From contig NC_019977.1 of NCBI RefSeq assembly GCF_000328665.1, positions 806,001-870,000 of the forward strand: a DNA stretch of 64,000 nucleotides. Reading direction: 5' to 3'. Shown in pieces: positions 17,281 to 25,475 of this stretch. The translations under genes were made by a program, and so were the position numbers. The stretch's first letter is position 1. Every line of letters starts with the position of its first letter. This stretch comes from Methanomethylovorans hollandica DSM 15978 (GTDB taxonomy: Archaea; Halobacteriota; Methanosarcinia; Methanosarcinales; Methanosarcinaceae). The notes beneath the pieces are model-generated. The model made no database searches, was not told the DNA's origin, and saw only the letters and a list, made by a program, of their open reading frames with translations.

Positions 17281-19542
17281 TCAAACAACGCTTTCCTGCC
17301 ATTCCCTTATTTTATTGATGGATATATTAGTAAGTTTTGCCAGCTCTTCTGCATCCCTACTTACCAGGTCTTCAAGCTTTGAAATACCTATATTGTCAAA
17401 TTTTTCGGCAGTGACTTTACCTATTCCTTTTATATCTGTTATCTTTTTTGTTCTTTTCCCCTGTTCCTCTGAAGGCTTGTCATCGACTGCCTTTTGTTCT
17501 TGTGTACCTTCTTCCTTTTCCTGCTGGGCTCGTTGCCATTCATTGAAGTTACAGTGTGGACATCCCAGATTCCAGGGTCTTTTTCCTTCTGTTATCACGC
17601 GGATGTGGTACAGACCATGCTCCTCGCATAGCTTGTCAGTGACCACTACATGTCCGCTCCTTGGCAAAGGCAGGGAGAAACTGCATTCCGGATAACCTTT
17701 ACAACCTATGAACCTGGACCCTTTCTTTGATCTCATTACCATAAGGACAGATCCACATTTTGAGCAGGTGCCTATCACTTTATCTTCCCTAAGTCCAGCC
17801 CTGAGGGATTCCGTAATGTTGTCTTTGTTTTTCTCAAGGTCATTGAACACAGAATTCAGCATTTCCCTGGACTCTTGAAGGACGTCTTCTTCAGGGATCT
17901 GGCCTTCTGCTATCCTGTCCATATCTGCTTCAAGCCTGCTGGTCATTTCAGGCTTGGATATAGTGGGAGCATACTTCTCCAAAGCTTCAACTACAGCATA
18001 TGCTGTTTTTGTAGGCTGTAAGGGATTTCCATGAACATATGCCCTGGAATATAATTTACTGATTATTTCGTGCCGGGTTGCTTTTGTACCCAGCCCCAAT
18101 TCCTCCATAGTACGGATGAGGCGTCCCTGACCATACCTTCCCGGAGGCTGGGTTTCCTTGTCCTGTACTTCAATTTCCCGGACTGTAAGTTCATCTCCTT
18201 CCTTCATGGCCGGAAGCAGCCTGTCCTCGGGTGCATTATATGGATAATACCATCTCCAGCCGGCTTCTACAAGCCTGGCTCCCGTTGCGCTGAATTCCTC
18301 GGAACTGACATCAAACTTCGCTTTGATGGTTTCCCATATCGCAGGCTCAGCAAACGTTGCAAAGAAACGCCTTACCACCATCTCATATATCTTCCATTCC
18401 TGCTCATTAAGTTCAGACTTCTTAGCAAGAGATGCAGGATATATTGGAGGATGGTCAGTTGTTTCTTTTTTACCCCTTGTGGGTTCCAGTGTTTCTTTTG
18501 CAAGCAGTTTTTCTGCATATTCCTTGAATGTACCTTTGGCAAATATCTCTATCATTTCCCTTAGGTCCAGGGTGGCCGGATATACGGTGTTGTCCGTCCT
18601 GGGGTATGATATGAAACCCTGTATGTACAGTGCTTCTGCAATACGCATGGCGCTGGCAGGAGTAAAGCCCAGGGAACTGGCTGCGGTGATGAACTCAGTG
18701 GTGTTGAATGGAATGGGTGGTTTATCTTTTTTAGTTGATGTAACTACCTCTTTGATGATGGCATTCTTCCCCAAATTTGAAACTAACTTATCTACTTCAT
18801 GCTTTTCCCAAAATCGCCTGTTTACATGCTGTACAGTGAACTCGATATCTTTTCGATCCTTAAGATGCGCGTACAATTCCCAGTATGGCTTGATCTCAAA
18901 GGCTTCTCTTTCTTTTTCCTTGTCAACTATCAGTGCTAATGTAGGGGATTGAACTCTACCCACAGAAAGGAACAATTTACCGAGTCTTCCTGCAGCAAGT
19001 GATATGAAACGTGTCAGGGAAGCTCCCCACACAAGATCGAGGACCTGTCTTGAATGACCTGCATCCGCAAGATTGAAATCAATATTCGATACATTCTCAA
19101 ATGCGTCTATGATCTCTTTAGGGGTAATGGCACTGTAATGTACCCTGTCAAATTGTACGTTTGGATTGATTTCCCTTATTATTTGCAGGGCTTCCACGCC
19201 AATTAGTTCTCCCTCACGATCATAGTCAGTTGCGATCGTAACTCTTGTTGCTTCTTTACCTAATTTCTTTAGTGCAGCTACTATTCGCGCTTCCGTGGAA
19301 ACGGTAATAACATCTGCATCTACCAGTTCCTTTGCTTCGACCTTCTGCCAGTTATTATAGGATCTGGGGAAATCCAGTTTCACGATATGCCCGCTTAAGC
19401 CAATGAATACTTTTTTTCCATCCTCGGCTTCGAACTGATATGTGTCCACTCCGTTAACCCGCACCTGACTGAGCTTCCCTGCAGAAAGGATGTTTGCTAT
19501 TCTCTTTGCTGCGATATGCTTTTCTGCTACGATGAGGTGCAT
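17281..19542 (-). CDS. topA: DNA topoisomerase IA with C-terminal zinc ribbon and helix-hairpin-helix
   Basis: The 753-residue protein begins with a TOPRIM domain (HLIVAEKHIAAKRIANIL; later TIATDYDREGELIG supplies the acidic metal site). The catalytic tyrosine is in FISYPRTDNTVYP. The C-terminus has a C4 zinc ribbon (CSKCGSVLMVMRS...CKGYPEC) and a second partial one (CPHCNFNEWQ). An acidic linker and a helix-hairpin-helix (ITDIKGIGKVTAEKFDNIGISKLEDL) follow. It relaxes negative supercoils and decatenates. The ATG at 19542 has GGAG 8 bases upstream; a TATA box at 19598-19605 rules out the longer frame to 19608. The downstream nuclease gene is probably in the same transcript. Confidence 0.95.
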   Translation of the reverse strand: MHLIVAEKHIAAKRIANILSAGKLSQVRVNGVDTYQFEAEDGKKVFIGLSGHIVKLDFPRSYNNWQKVEAKELVDADVITVSTEARIVAALKKLGKEATRVTIATDYDREGELIGVEALQIIREINPNVQFDRVHYSAITPKEIIDAFENVSNIDFNLADAGHSRQVLDLVWGASLTRFISLAAGRLGKLFLSVGRVQSPTLALIVDKEKEREAFEIKPYWELYAHLKDRKDIEFTVQHVNRRFWEKHEVDKLVSNLGKNAIIKEVVTSTKKDKPPIPFNTTEFITAASSLGFTPASAMRIAEALYIQGFISYPRTDNTVYPATLDLREMIEIFAKGTFKEYAEKLLAKETLEPTRGKKETTDHPPIYPASLAKKSELNEQEWKIYEMVVRRFFATFAEPAIWETIKAKFDVSSEEFSATGARLVEAGWRWYYPYNAPEDRLLPAMKEGDELTVREIEVQDKETQPPGRYGQGRLIRTMEELGLGTKATRHEIISKLYSRAYVHGNPLQPTKTAYAVVEALEKYAPTISKPEMTSRLEADMDRIAEGQIPEEDVLQESREMLNSVFNDLEKNKDNITESLRAGLREDKVIGTCSKCGSVLMVMRSKKGSRFIGCKGYPECSFSLPLPRSGHVVVTDKLCEEHGLYHIRVITEGKRPWNLGCPHCNFNEWQRAQQEKEEGTQEQKAVDDKPSEEQGKRTKKITDIKGIGKVTAEKFDNIGISKLEDLVSRDAEELAKLTNISINKIREWQESVV

Positions 19543-19597
19543 TCTATCTCCATTTTGAATATTTTGTCCCACCCATCTCACCTTTTTATGGAACGAA

Positions 19598-19605
19598 TTT
19601 ATATA
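19598..19605 (-). promoter_or_regulatory. TATA box of topA
   Basis: On the minus strand it reads TATATAAA, close to the archaeal consensus. It lies about 60 bases before the chosen ATG at 19542, giving a predicted leader of 30-35 bases that contains the GGAG ribosome site. Confidence 0.6.
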
Positions 19606-19766
19606 CATTTTAGTTTAAACTAATATTTGGTTATCTTAAAAGCATCCCTGTAAATATATCTATCGCAGACATAAAGTATGGAATGCTTCTTTGATCTCTT
19701 TACTATCAGCTACTTTCTATGCTGCAGAGATCAGAATGAAATGCAGATATCCGGATCATGTTAAAA

Positions 19767-19792
19767 ATCCCCTGTACTTCTGTACAGGGGAT
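19767..19792 (-). terminator. Perfect 11-bp hairpin followed by a T run (minus strand)
   Basis: The arms ATCCCCTGTAC and GTACAGGGGAT are perfect complements around a 4-base loop. On the minus strand the stem is followed by TTTTT (plus-strand A run at 19763-19767), the layout of an intrinsic terminator. It lies about 85 bases beyond the stop of the LVIVD remnant and so probably once served that gene. Confidence 0.6.
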
Positions 19793-19877
19793 CAGATGTC
19801 TCAATTACGTTGCTATAGGCAGTATCGCCTGATCATGTTACATCATATACTATTGAGGTTTTAGTCACCCTTCCCAT

Positions 19878-20051
19878 TTACAGTGGTTTTGTATCATCAG
19901 TGATATCCAGGAAGACAAGGTCTTTTCCCTGTCCGAGATATGCATAATTACCAGCTACAGCAATGTGATAGTTGTTTCCGCCAAGATGGCTTATAAGTTC
20001 CACATTAGCTCCCAGGGCAGGACAGATCCCGACTATGATCGGTGCAATCAT
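19878..20051 (-). pseudogene. Truncated LVIVD-repeat protein gene
   Basis: A 57-codon frame encodes a signal-peptide-like start (MIAPIIVGICPALGA) and then one recognisable LVIVD-type unit: NVELISHLGGNNYHIAVAGNYAYLGQGKDLVFLDITDDTKPL, followed by a stop. Proteins of this surface beta-propeller family normally have six or more such units and several hundred residues, so this is the N-terminal stub of a lost gene. TAGGT lies 11 bases before the ATG. A hairpin terminator sits about 85 bases downstream, consistent with a large internal deletion that joined the gene's beginning to its end. A translated mini-protein cannot be excluded. Confidence 0.65.
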
Positions 20052-20284
20052 CAATATTTTACCTACTTGGATCGCTTCTAACTTGATTCTCGTTTACATC
20101 ACCCGTTCCATAAATCAGATATGCCTGTGAAAAAGGGCATCGGTATGCCTCAAGTAGCTAAACAAATCTAAGGGTTTTGTGGGTTTTTTGTGACAAAAAT
20201 CCTGCCATTCCCATCCTATGGAATGGATTTATCAAGCAGAAGTTACAGATTTGAAGCACTGGTTTCAAATCAAGGATCAATACC

Positions 20285-20950
20285 ATGAAGATAATTGCAA
20301 TAGTATCAAGCCCCAGAGGCAAGAATAGTAATACGTTGAAGCTTTTGAATGCGGCCCTGGAAGGAGTTGCAGCGGCGGGAGCAGAGGCTGAGGTAATCGA
20401 TATTGCTAAATTGAAGATCAAGTATTGTACAGCGTGCGATGTCTGCCATAAAACCGGAGTATGTCCCATCAAAGATGACTTTAACGGCGTACTGGAAAAA
20501 CTGCTGGTTGCAGATGGTATTATCTGGAGCAGTCCTAATTATATAACCAATGTAAGTGCACAGCTTAAAACGTTTTTCGACAGGACTCCTCGCGTCATTC
20601 ATGAGCACCTCTTTGAAGGCAAGTATGCTTTTTCTTTAACAACCGCAGGCAGCCAAGATGTGGATTTTGTACTTGATATCATGAACAACTTCATGAAGAT
20701 GTGCGGGGGTAAGGTGATCGGAGGTGCGGGTTGTATAATGGCTCAGGGTCCCATGGACATGGAAGCTGCTATAAGCAAATCTTATGAGCTGGGCACCCAT
20801 CTGGTTGAAGCTATACGCGAGAAAAGCAAATATCCCGATCAAGAAGCTCTCCATCATGCATGGAAAGATAGTTTCAGGCATGCCATCATTGCCAACAAAG
20901 AGGAGTGGCCGCATAACGTGGACCACTGGATCTCAAAGGGCTGGCTGTAA
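20285..20950 (+). CDS. NADPH-dependent FMN reductase family flavoprotein
   Basis: The 221-residue protein has the flavodoxin-like FMN phosphate loop SSPRGKNSNTLKLL (about 8-21) and a cysteine pair arrangement CTACDVCHKTGVCPIKDDF (about 48-66). That compact cluster is typical of iron-sulfur flavoproteins. SSPNYITNVSAQLKTFFDR (about 82-100) is the second FMN contact. Such proteins shuttle electrons between ferredoxin-like donors and acceptors in methanogens. The last 60 residues (HHAWKDSFRHAIIANKEEWPHNVDHW) resemble those of DUF-type reductases acting on small substrates. It is followed 49 bases later by the DUF169 gene, and the two may function together. The ATG has AAGGATC upstream. Confidence 0.82.
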   Translation: MKIIAIVSSPRGKNSNTLKLLNAALEGVAAAGAEAEVIDIAKLKIKYCTACDVCHKTGVCPIKDDFNGVLEKLLVADGIIWSSPNYITNVSAQLKTFFDRTPRVIHEHLFEGKYAFSLTTAGSQDVDFVLDIMNNFMKMCGGKVIGGAGCIMAQGPMDMEAAISKSYELGTHLVEAIREKSKYPDQEALHHAWKDSFRHAIIANKEEWPHNVDHWISKGWL

Positions 20951-20999
20951 GCATATGTGGATGTAAGCATAATGAGTATAATGTGAGTGGGGTGATCAC

Positions 21000-21815
21000 A
21001 TGAATAAGATGGACATGCTGACTGTCGGAGAAATGGGACAGAAGCTTGTGGAGGCCGGGAGGCTGAAGCTGCGCCCGCTGTGCGTATACTGTACGGACGA
21101 GATACCGCAGGGGGCTGTGGCCTCATATAAAATAGATCGCTGCATAGCTAAAGCTGTCTACACTGCCGCCATATTTCATGAAACGCCCCAGGTCTACATA
21201 GAGGCAGGCCATGAGCAGTACTGCGCCGGGGGACTCTTGTGGATGGGGTTTGTGGAACCGCATCCGAAGCTGAAGTACTTCGTGACTGTGGGCACACCGG
21301 ATTTTCGTGGCGGTGCTGCCGAGCATCTTAAGGCCACACCCGAATTGTTCGACGAGCAGAGAGAGCGTGCCGGAAAAATTACTCCTCCGGGCAGATACGT
21401 CGTCATAGCGCCTTGTACAGACGACATAGCTCCGGAAAGTATCAGATCATTGATCCTTTTTGCAGGCAGCGAGCAGATCAGAAACCTGTGCGGCCTGGCC
21501 CAGTTCAGCAATTCCGATCCTTTCTTCAGGACGCTTATTCCGGCAGGATCCACCTGTGCCATGATGATAACCTTCCCTGCAGGCATGGCCGAGCATGCAC
21601 CAAAGGATTCGGCTTATGTAGGTCCCACCGACCCCACAGGTAACCTCTGGCTTCCTGCGGACCTGCTCATCATGGGCATTCCCGCAGCCATAGCCCGTCA
21701 GATGGGGGCTGATATGGATGCGTCTTTCATCGGAAGGCGGGGGAAAGTAGCGTACCCGGAGAAGCGGGTTGAGGTGGAGCGTAAGGATAATGGTTGCGTA
21801 CATGAATCTATTTAG
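21000..21815 (+). CDS. DUF169 family protein
   Basis: The 271-residue protein has an excellent Shine-Dalgarno (GGGGTGATC) before the ATG. The sequence shows DUF169 features: LRLRPLCV-like start (RLKLRPLCVYCTDEIPQGA), a cysteine in DRCIAKAVYTAA, EQYCAGGLLWMGF, and a conserved late segment STCAMMITFPAGMAEHAPK...GNLWLPADLLIMGIP. No catalytic function is established for the family. The coding sequence is visibly richer in G+C than its neighbours (many CGC, GGC and CTG codons), which may signal horizontal transfer. It follows the flavoprotein gene and probably shares its transcript. The end (VERKDNGCVHESI) precedes an AT-rich spacer. Confidence 0.75.
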   Translation: MNKMDMLTVGEMGQKLVEAGRLKLRPLCVYCTDEIPQGAVASYKIDRCIAKAVYTAAIFHETPQVYIEAGHEQYCAGGLLWMGFVEPHPKLKYFVTVGTPDFRGGAAEHLKATPELFDEQRERAGKITPPGRYVVIAPCTDDIAPESIRSLILFAGSEQIRNLCGLAQFSNSDPFFRTLIPAGSTCAMMITFPAGMAEHAPKDSAYVGPTDPTGNLWLPADLLIMGIPAAIARQMGADMDASFIGRRGKVAYPEKRVEVERKDNGCVHESI

Positions 21816-21900
21816 CGAGTTATCGCATTCAAATGAGAATTAGGGATTATAGCTGCCTACTTTAACCGAGGATACCACTAAGCAGATTTGTATTCTAAAA

Positions 21901-22218
21901 TTACATAAAATTCATTTTATGTAACTTTTTATTCCCTTCCAGCAACAACCTCCACAGCGGCACATACCTCACCCTCCGCCCCTCGATCTTCTCCTCTCCA
22001 AAAGTATCCGCTGTAACAATGGTTCCTTCCTGTATTTTGAAATGTTTCATGCCAGCCAGCAGGCCATTTCTCTCGCGCTCTTTTGTCTGAGGGTCGGACA
22101 GGTCTGAGCAGACCTGTATCAACTCATTTATATAGCCATCGAGTATGGCCGATAAAATCTTGAAATTTTGTTTTGTATAGACGAAAACATTGATCTTAAA
22201 TATCCAGCCACTCGCCAA
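21901..22218 (-). pseudogene. C-terminal remnant of an AAA ATPase of the DUF4143 type
   Basis: The frame encodes NELIQVCSDLSDPQTKERERNGLLAGMKHF, then TIVTADTFGEEKI and VRYVPLWRLLL, the hallmark C-terminus of archaeal/bacterial ATP-binding proteins with a DUF4143 restriction-endonuclease-like domain. Those proteins have about 400-450 residues. Here the upstream part (MASGWIFKINVFVYTKQNFKILSAILDGYI) is only loosely family-like, and the Walker A/B regions are absent from the 200 bases before it. It is therefore the 3' end of a deleted gene, lying in the accessory gap between DUF169 and gltX. Confidence 0.7.
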
Positions 22219-22426
22219 AAACCAGAGCTTATCTTCCTGAGGGCGACCGGAAAGTTCAGTACGTGGATAGAATACGCAGTTATGGAGAGCATTCTATCTG
22301 TATCTGTAAAATATATTGTAGAGTGTCTGCTATAGCATGGAATATACGGGTTTTGAAAAAGGGCCATATGTCAAGGCAACTGAATGGTCATCTGAAAAAA
22401 GAGTGTGAGGAGGTTCTACCCTCCCA

Positions 22427-24136
22427 TCATTTATGTGTAAAGTATGCTAGGATCTCTGAGCCCACAGAGTCGATCCTGCAGAAACCGAACCTTTCGAACT
22501 GCACTATTTTGTCCAGTTCGGTTGAGATCATTTTTTCGCCAATGCCTTTGAACTCCCCGTCAGGAGAGAGCACTTTGACAGGTATACCGTCAACGGGTGC
22601 CCAGTGAATGATCTTCATGCGGTCCTTTTTAAGATTGGCAACCTCATCACCTATGTATCTGGCCTGCAACGGAGCCACGGAAGTGATCTCCACGTTGTAC
22701 AGATCCTTGAGGCGGATATGTGATCCTGCCTGAAGCTGCTCCACGTCATCCTTACAGACGAACACCCTGTCTGTAACATCGATGCTGCGATGGCCCTTGT
22801 TCTCAGTGGGATGCAGAGGAGGTTTGGCTGTGCGGGGTTCTGCACCAGCTATCGGCAGTTCCACGGGGTCCCATACGAAGAAGTATCTGCTCGCGATTGG
22901 ATCAACCATTTTCCTGTTCTCAGCGTACAGCGTGTCCATGCTGATGCTCACATCAGTTTCGCCGACTCCCATCTCTATCATGAACTTGCGGATGGCCTGG
23001 GGCAGTATTCCCCTTCTGCGCATAGCCCTGAGGGTTGGCAGGCGCGGGTCGTCCCAACCGGAGTATTCCCCTTCCTCTATTGCACGGCGCAGAGTGCTGG
23101 TACTGAACTTGCCGAACTCGTGCATCTTCACCCTTCCCCAGTGCAGGGTTTTCGGATATTCCCATCCCAGATACTTGTATATGTATGTCTGGCGTTTCTC
23201 ACTGTCCATGAGGTCCTTGCCCCGGATGATGTGCGTTGTTCCAAGTTCATGATCCTCAATAGCTCCCTCAAAGTCAAGAAGGGGCCACACTACGTACCTG
23301 TCATCGACTTTCGGTCTCGGGTGGGGTTGTTTAACAATGCGGAAGATCCCATAATCCCTCATTGCAGGGTCCTTATGCTTGATATCAGTCTTCAGACGCA
23401 GCACGGCATCCTTTGCTTCATATTCTCCGGCCAGCATCTTGTCCCAGTATACTAGATTCTCCTGAGGGCTTGTATTTCTGTGAGGGCAAGGTTCGCTGGC
23501 ATCCTTTAAGCTTTTGAACTCCTCGCTGGTACAGAAACATACGTATGCATTGCCCTGCTCGATTATCTGGCGAGCATATCTGTAATAAAGAGGTATCCTG
23601 TCAGAAGCAATGACCACCTGGTCAGGCTCAGCTCCAAGCCACCTGCAATCATCCAGGTACCAGTCATAAGCCTCAAGCATAGGCCTTTTGGTCTGGGGAT
23701 CTGTGTCATCGAACCTGATGATAAGCTTGCCTTCGTACATTTTCACATACTCGGAATTCACCACTATGCCACGGGTACTGCCCAGGGTAGGAGGACCATT
23801 GGGGTTGGGTGCAAAACGCATTACAACTTTTCCACATTCAGCGCCTTCAAGTGGCTTCAGGCCCTTTGCAGGCTCCTTTTTTGCACACATGTTCGCTATC
23901 ATTTCCGGAGCAAGCTCTTCGAGTCTTGCCTGCCACTGCTCCGGTTTCTCTTTGGATACTCTCTCCAGTATCTCCTGTATCAGAGGAGATACTTCCTTTG
24001 CACTGGCTCTCAGATGGGTGCACTCTCCCATCACCTTGCTCATAACAGCCGCAAGCTGTGGGGCCTTTCCATACTTCACGGCATTCTGAAGTGCGTATTT
24101 CTCAATGATCTGTTTATCCTCATCAGTTAATGTCAT
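22427..24136 (-). CDS. gltX: Glutamyl-tRNA synthetase, archaeal type
   Basis: The 569-residue protein has an archaeal N-terminal helical extension (residues 1-100, TLTDEDKQIIEKYALQNAVKYGK). The class I catalytic core has the HIGH-equivalent motif FAPNPNGPPTLGSTRG (about 108-123), FDDTDPQTKRP, WPLLDFEGAIEDHELG, and the KMSKS-equivalent FGKFSTSTLRR. The C-terminal anticodon-binding beta barrels follow. It makes Glu-tRNA(Glu), the substrate for both translation and the HemA reaction encoded 10 kb away. In HIGH the second His is replaced by Thr-Leu-Gly-Ser (PTLGS), slightly unusual. The ATG at 24136 was chosen because GGGAGAG lies about 6 bases upstream; the longer frame to 24178 lacks a ribosome site. 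Confidence 0.94.
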   Translation of the reverse strand: MTLTDEDKQIIEKYALQNAVKYGKAPQLAAVMSKVMGECTHLRASAKEVSPLIQEILERVSKEKPEQWQARLEELAPEMIANMCAKKEPAKGLKPLEGAECGKVVMRFAPNPNGPPTLGSTRGIVVNSEYVKMYEGKLIIRFDDTDPQTKRPMLEAYDWYLDDCRWLGAEPDQVVIASDRIPLYYRYARQIIEQGNAYVCFCTSEEFKSLKDASEPCPHRNTSPQENLVYWDKMLAGEYEAKDAVLRLKTDIKHKDPAMRDYGIFRIVKQPHPRPKVDDRYVVWPLLDFEGAIEDHELGTTHIIRGKDLMDSEKRQTYIYKYLGWEYPKTLHWGRVKMHEFGKFSTSTLRRAIEEGEYSGWDDPRLPTLRAMRRRGILPQAIRKFMIEMGVGETDVSISMDTLYAENRKMVDPIASRYFFVWDPVELPIAGAEPRTAKPPLHPTENKGHRSIDVTDRVFVCKDDVEQLQAGSHIRLKDLYNVEITSVAPLQARYIGDEVANLKKDRMKIIHWAPVDGIPVKVLSPDGEFKGIGEKMISTELDKIVQFERFGFCRIDSVGSEILAYFTHK

Positions 24137-24291
24137 CCGGACTCTCCCTGGATATAAAATAAAGTTCCTGTGTCGCATGAAGCGTGTTATTTTGGCTTAG
24201 TTGAGTGGAAACTAGTTAAAGTTGATGTTATGCGAAGTAATACATTAAGCACAAATATATAAAAAAATATACCTTTTTAAATTAACAGATA

Positions 24292-24591
24292 TCAAATAGA
24301 TCTTCCGACCTGAAGTATGATGGCTGTCATTTTCTGAAGTCTGGTCATCTCATTCTCAAAGTCCTTCAGGAATTCATCCACCGCAGGACCTGCTATTGCA
24401 CCCTGTATAGACGGCTTGATCAGTTGTTCCTGCTCCAGCACCCGCAGTGAATAACGGACCTTATGGGTGGCCATTCCAGTCTCTTCGGCAAGTTTAAGTA
24501 TGCCTATCGGTCCCTTTTCAATTACTGTCTTGAGGACCACAAGATGTCTTTCGGAGAGGTCCATTTCCCGTTCTATCTGGTCGAAAAGCAT
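24292..24591 (-). CDS. Winged-helix DNA-binding protein
   Basis: The 99-residue protein starts in a TAATG junction with the upstream FAH gene. Residues about 12-62 form a winged helix (LSERHLVVLKTVIEKGPIGILKLAEETGMATHKVRYSLRVLEQEQLIK). A helical C-terminus (AVDEFLKDFENEMTRLQKMTAIILQVG) could dimerise. The protein resembles small archaeal predicted transcriptional regulators. Its stop-start coupling to the FAH gene suggests it either regulates that operon or is simply co-expressed. No ligand-binding domain is present. Confidence 0.75.
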   Translation of the reverse strand: MLFDQIEREMDLSERHLVVLKTVIEKGPIGILKLAEETGMATHKVRYSLRVLEQEQLIKPSIQGAIAGPAVDEFLKDFENEMTRLQKMTAIILQVGRSI

Positions 24592-25325
24592 TATACCACC
24601 TCGTTTCTCAGAATACCTATGCCTTCGATATCTATCTCTACCACATCTCCGGGGTCAAAAGGACCTACGCCCGAGGGAGTGCCTGTAGCGATGATGTCAC
24701 CAACTTCAAGTGTCATGATGTTGGATATGAATTCAAGCAGATAAGGGACTTCAAAAATATGGTTTGAAGTGCATGAGTCCTGTTTGATCACACCGTTTAC
24801 CCGACTGCGTATGCATACGTTCTCCGGATCTATATTGGCTGCAGGCACTATAAAAGGACCAACAGGTGCAAATGTGTCAAAGCTTTTAGCACGTGTCCAC
24901 TGGTTATCCCTGCGTTGAAGATCCCTTGCAGTGACATCATTAAAACATGTATAACCAGCTATCACATCAACTGCCTTTTCTCTTTTGATGTTCTTGCAGC
25001 GTTTGCCTATGACCACCGCCAGCTCTGCTTCAAAGTCCACCTGCTCGCTAATACGCGGATATACTATCTTATCCATATGGCCAATGACAGCTGAAGGGGG
25101 TTTCAGGAATATAACAGGTTCTTTTGGTACTGGCATATCCACTTCAATGGCGTGGTCATGGTAGTTCAAACCTACACATATGATCTTTGTGGGCACAGAA
25201 GGAGGAAGAATGGTCAGTTCGGAAAGTTCGAATATCTTACCTTCTACATTACCTTTTCCAATTACCTTGTTGCCATCCACATTGCCATAAAAGGTTTCAT
25301 CCCTGTACCTGAAGCGACCCAGCAT
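24591..25325 (-). CDS. Fumarylacetoacetate hydrolase (FAH) family protein
   Basis: The 244-residue protein has the FAH fold signature. KIICVGLNYHDHAIEVDMPVPKEPVIFLKPPSAVIG (about 47-82) contains the active-site H/E region. VDFEAELAVVIGKRCKNI (about 96-113) supplies metal-binding acidic residues. GYTCFNDVTARDLQRRDNQWTRAKSFDTFAPVGPFIV (about 124-160) and IIATGTPSGVGPFDPGDVVEIDIEGIG near the C-terminus complete it. Members hydrolyse or decarboxylate beta-keto acids or act as oxaloacetate decarboxylases/keto-enol tautomerases; the substrate cannot be read from sequence. The ATG follows a poor ribosome site. It is co-transcribed with the HTH gene. Confidence 0.85.
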   Translation of the reverse strand: MLGRFRYRDETFYGNVDGNKVIGKGNVEGKIFELSELTILPPSVPTKIICVGLNYHDHAIEVDMPVPKEPVIFLKPPSAVIGHMDKIVYPRISEQVDFEAELAVVIGKRCKNIKREKAVDVIAGYTCFNDVTARDLQRRDNQWTRAKSFDTFAPVGPFIVPAANIDPENVCIRSRVNGVIKQDSCTSNHIFEVPYLLEFISNIMTLEVGDIIATGTPSGVGPFDPGDVVEIDIEGIGILRNEVV

Positions 25326-25475
25326 ATGGTCATGGATTTGCTTTCATTGTAGATAAGAGTGAGTGTCAGGAACAAGCATAACTGCTAGGATATCTATTAA
25401 ATAGATAAAGAACTTCTCAAATTTGAGGAGATACCTCCGGTAAATTATTTAACCTTACTCTGAGTATTTCCTCCT

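Noticed and set aside
18070-18564. 164-codon plus-strand frame with many Cys/Phe residues antisense to topA
   Set aside because: It is fully covered by the topA coding sequence; the Cys/Phe-rich composition is a complement artefact.
20085-20160. Short imperfect inverted repeats (ATGCC/GGCAT) upstream of the LVIVD remnant
   Set aside because: Pairing is short and interrupted, and it matches no known regulatory element.
22128-22367. 79-codon minus-strand frame beside the ATPase remnant
   Set aside because: It is in a different frame from the recognisable DUF4143 sequence and shows no family pattern.
22790-23455. 221-codon plus-strand frame antisense to gltX
   Set aside because: It is a shadow frame in a GC-richer gene; the composition is unlike a real protein and gltX is certain.
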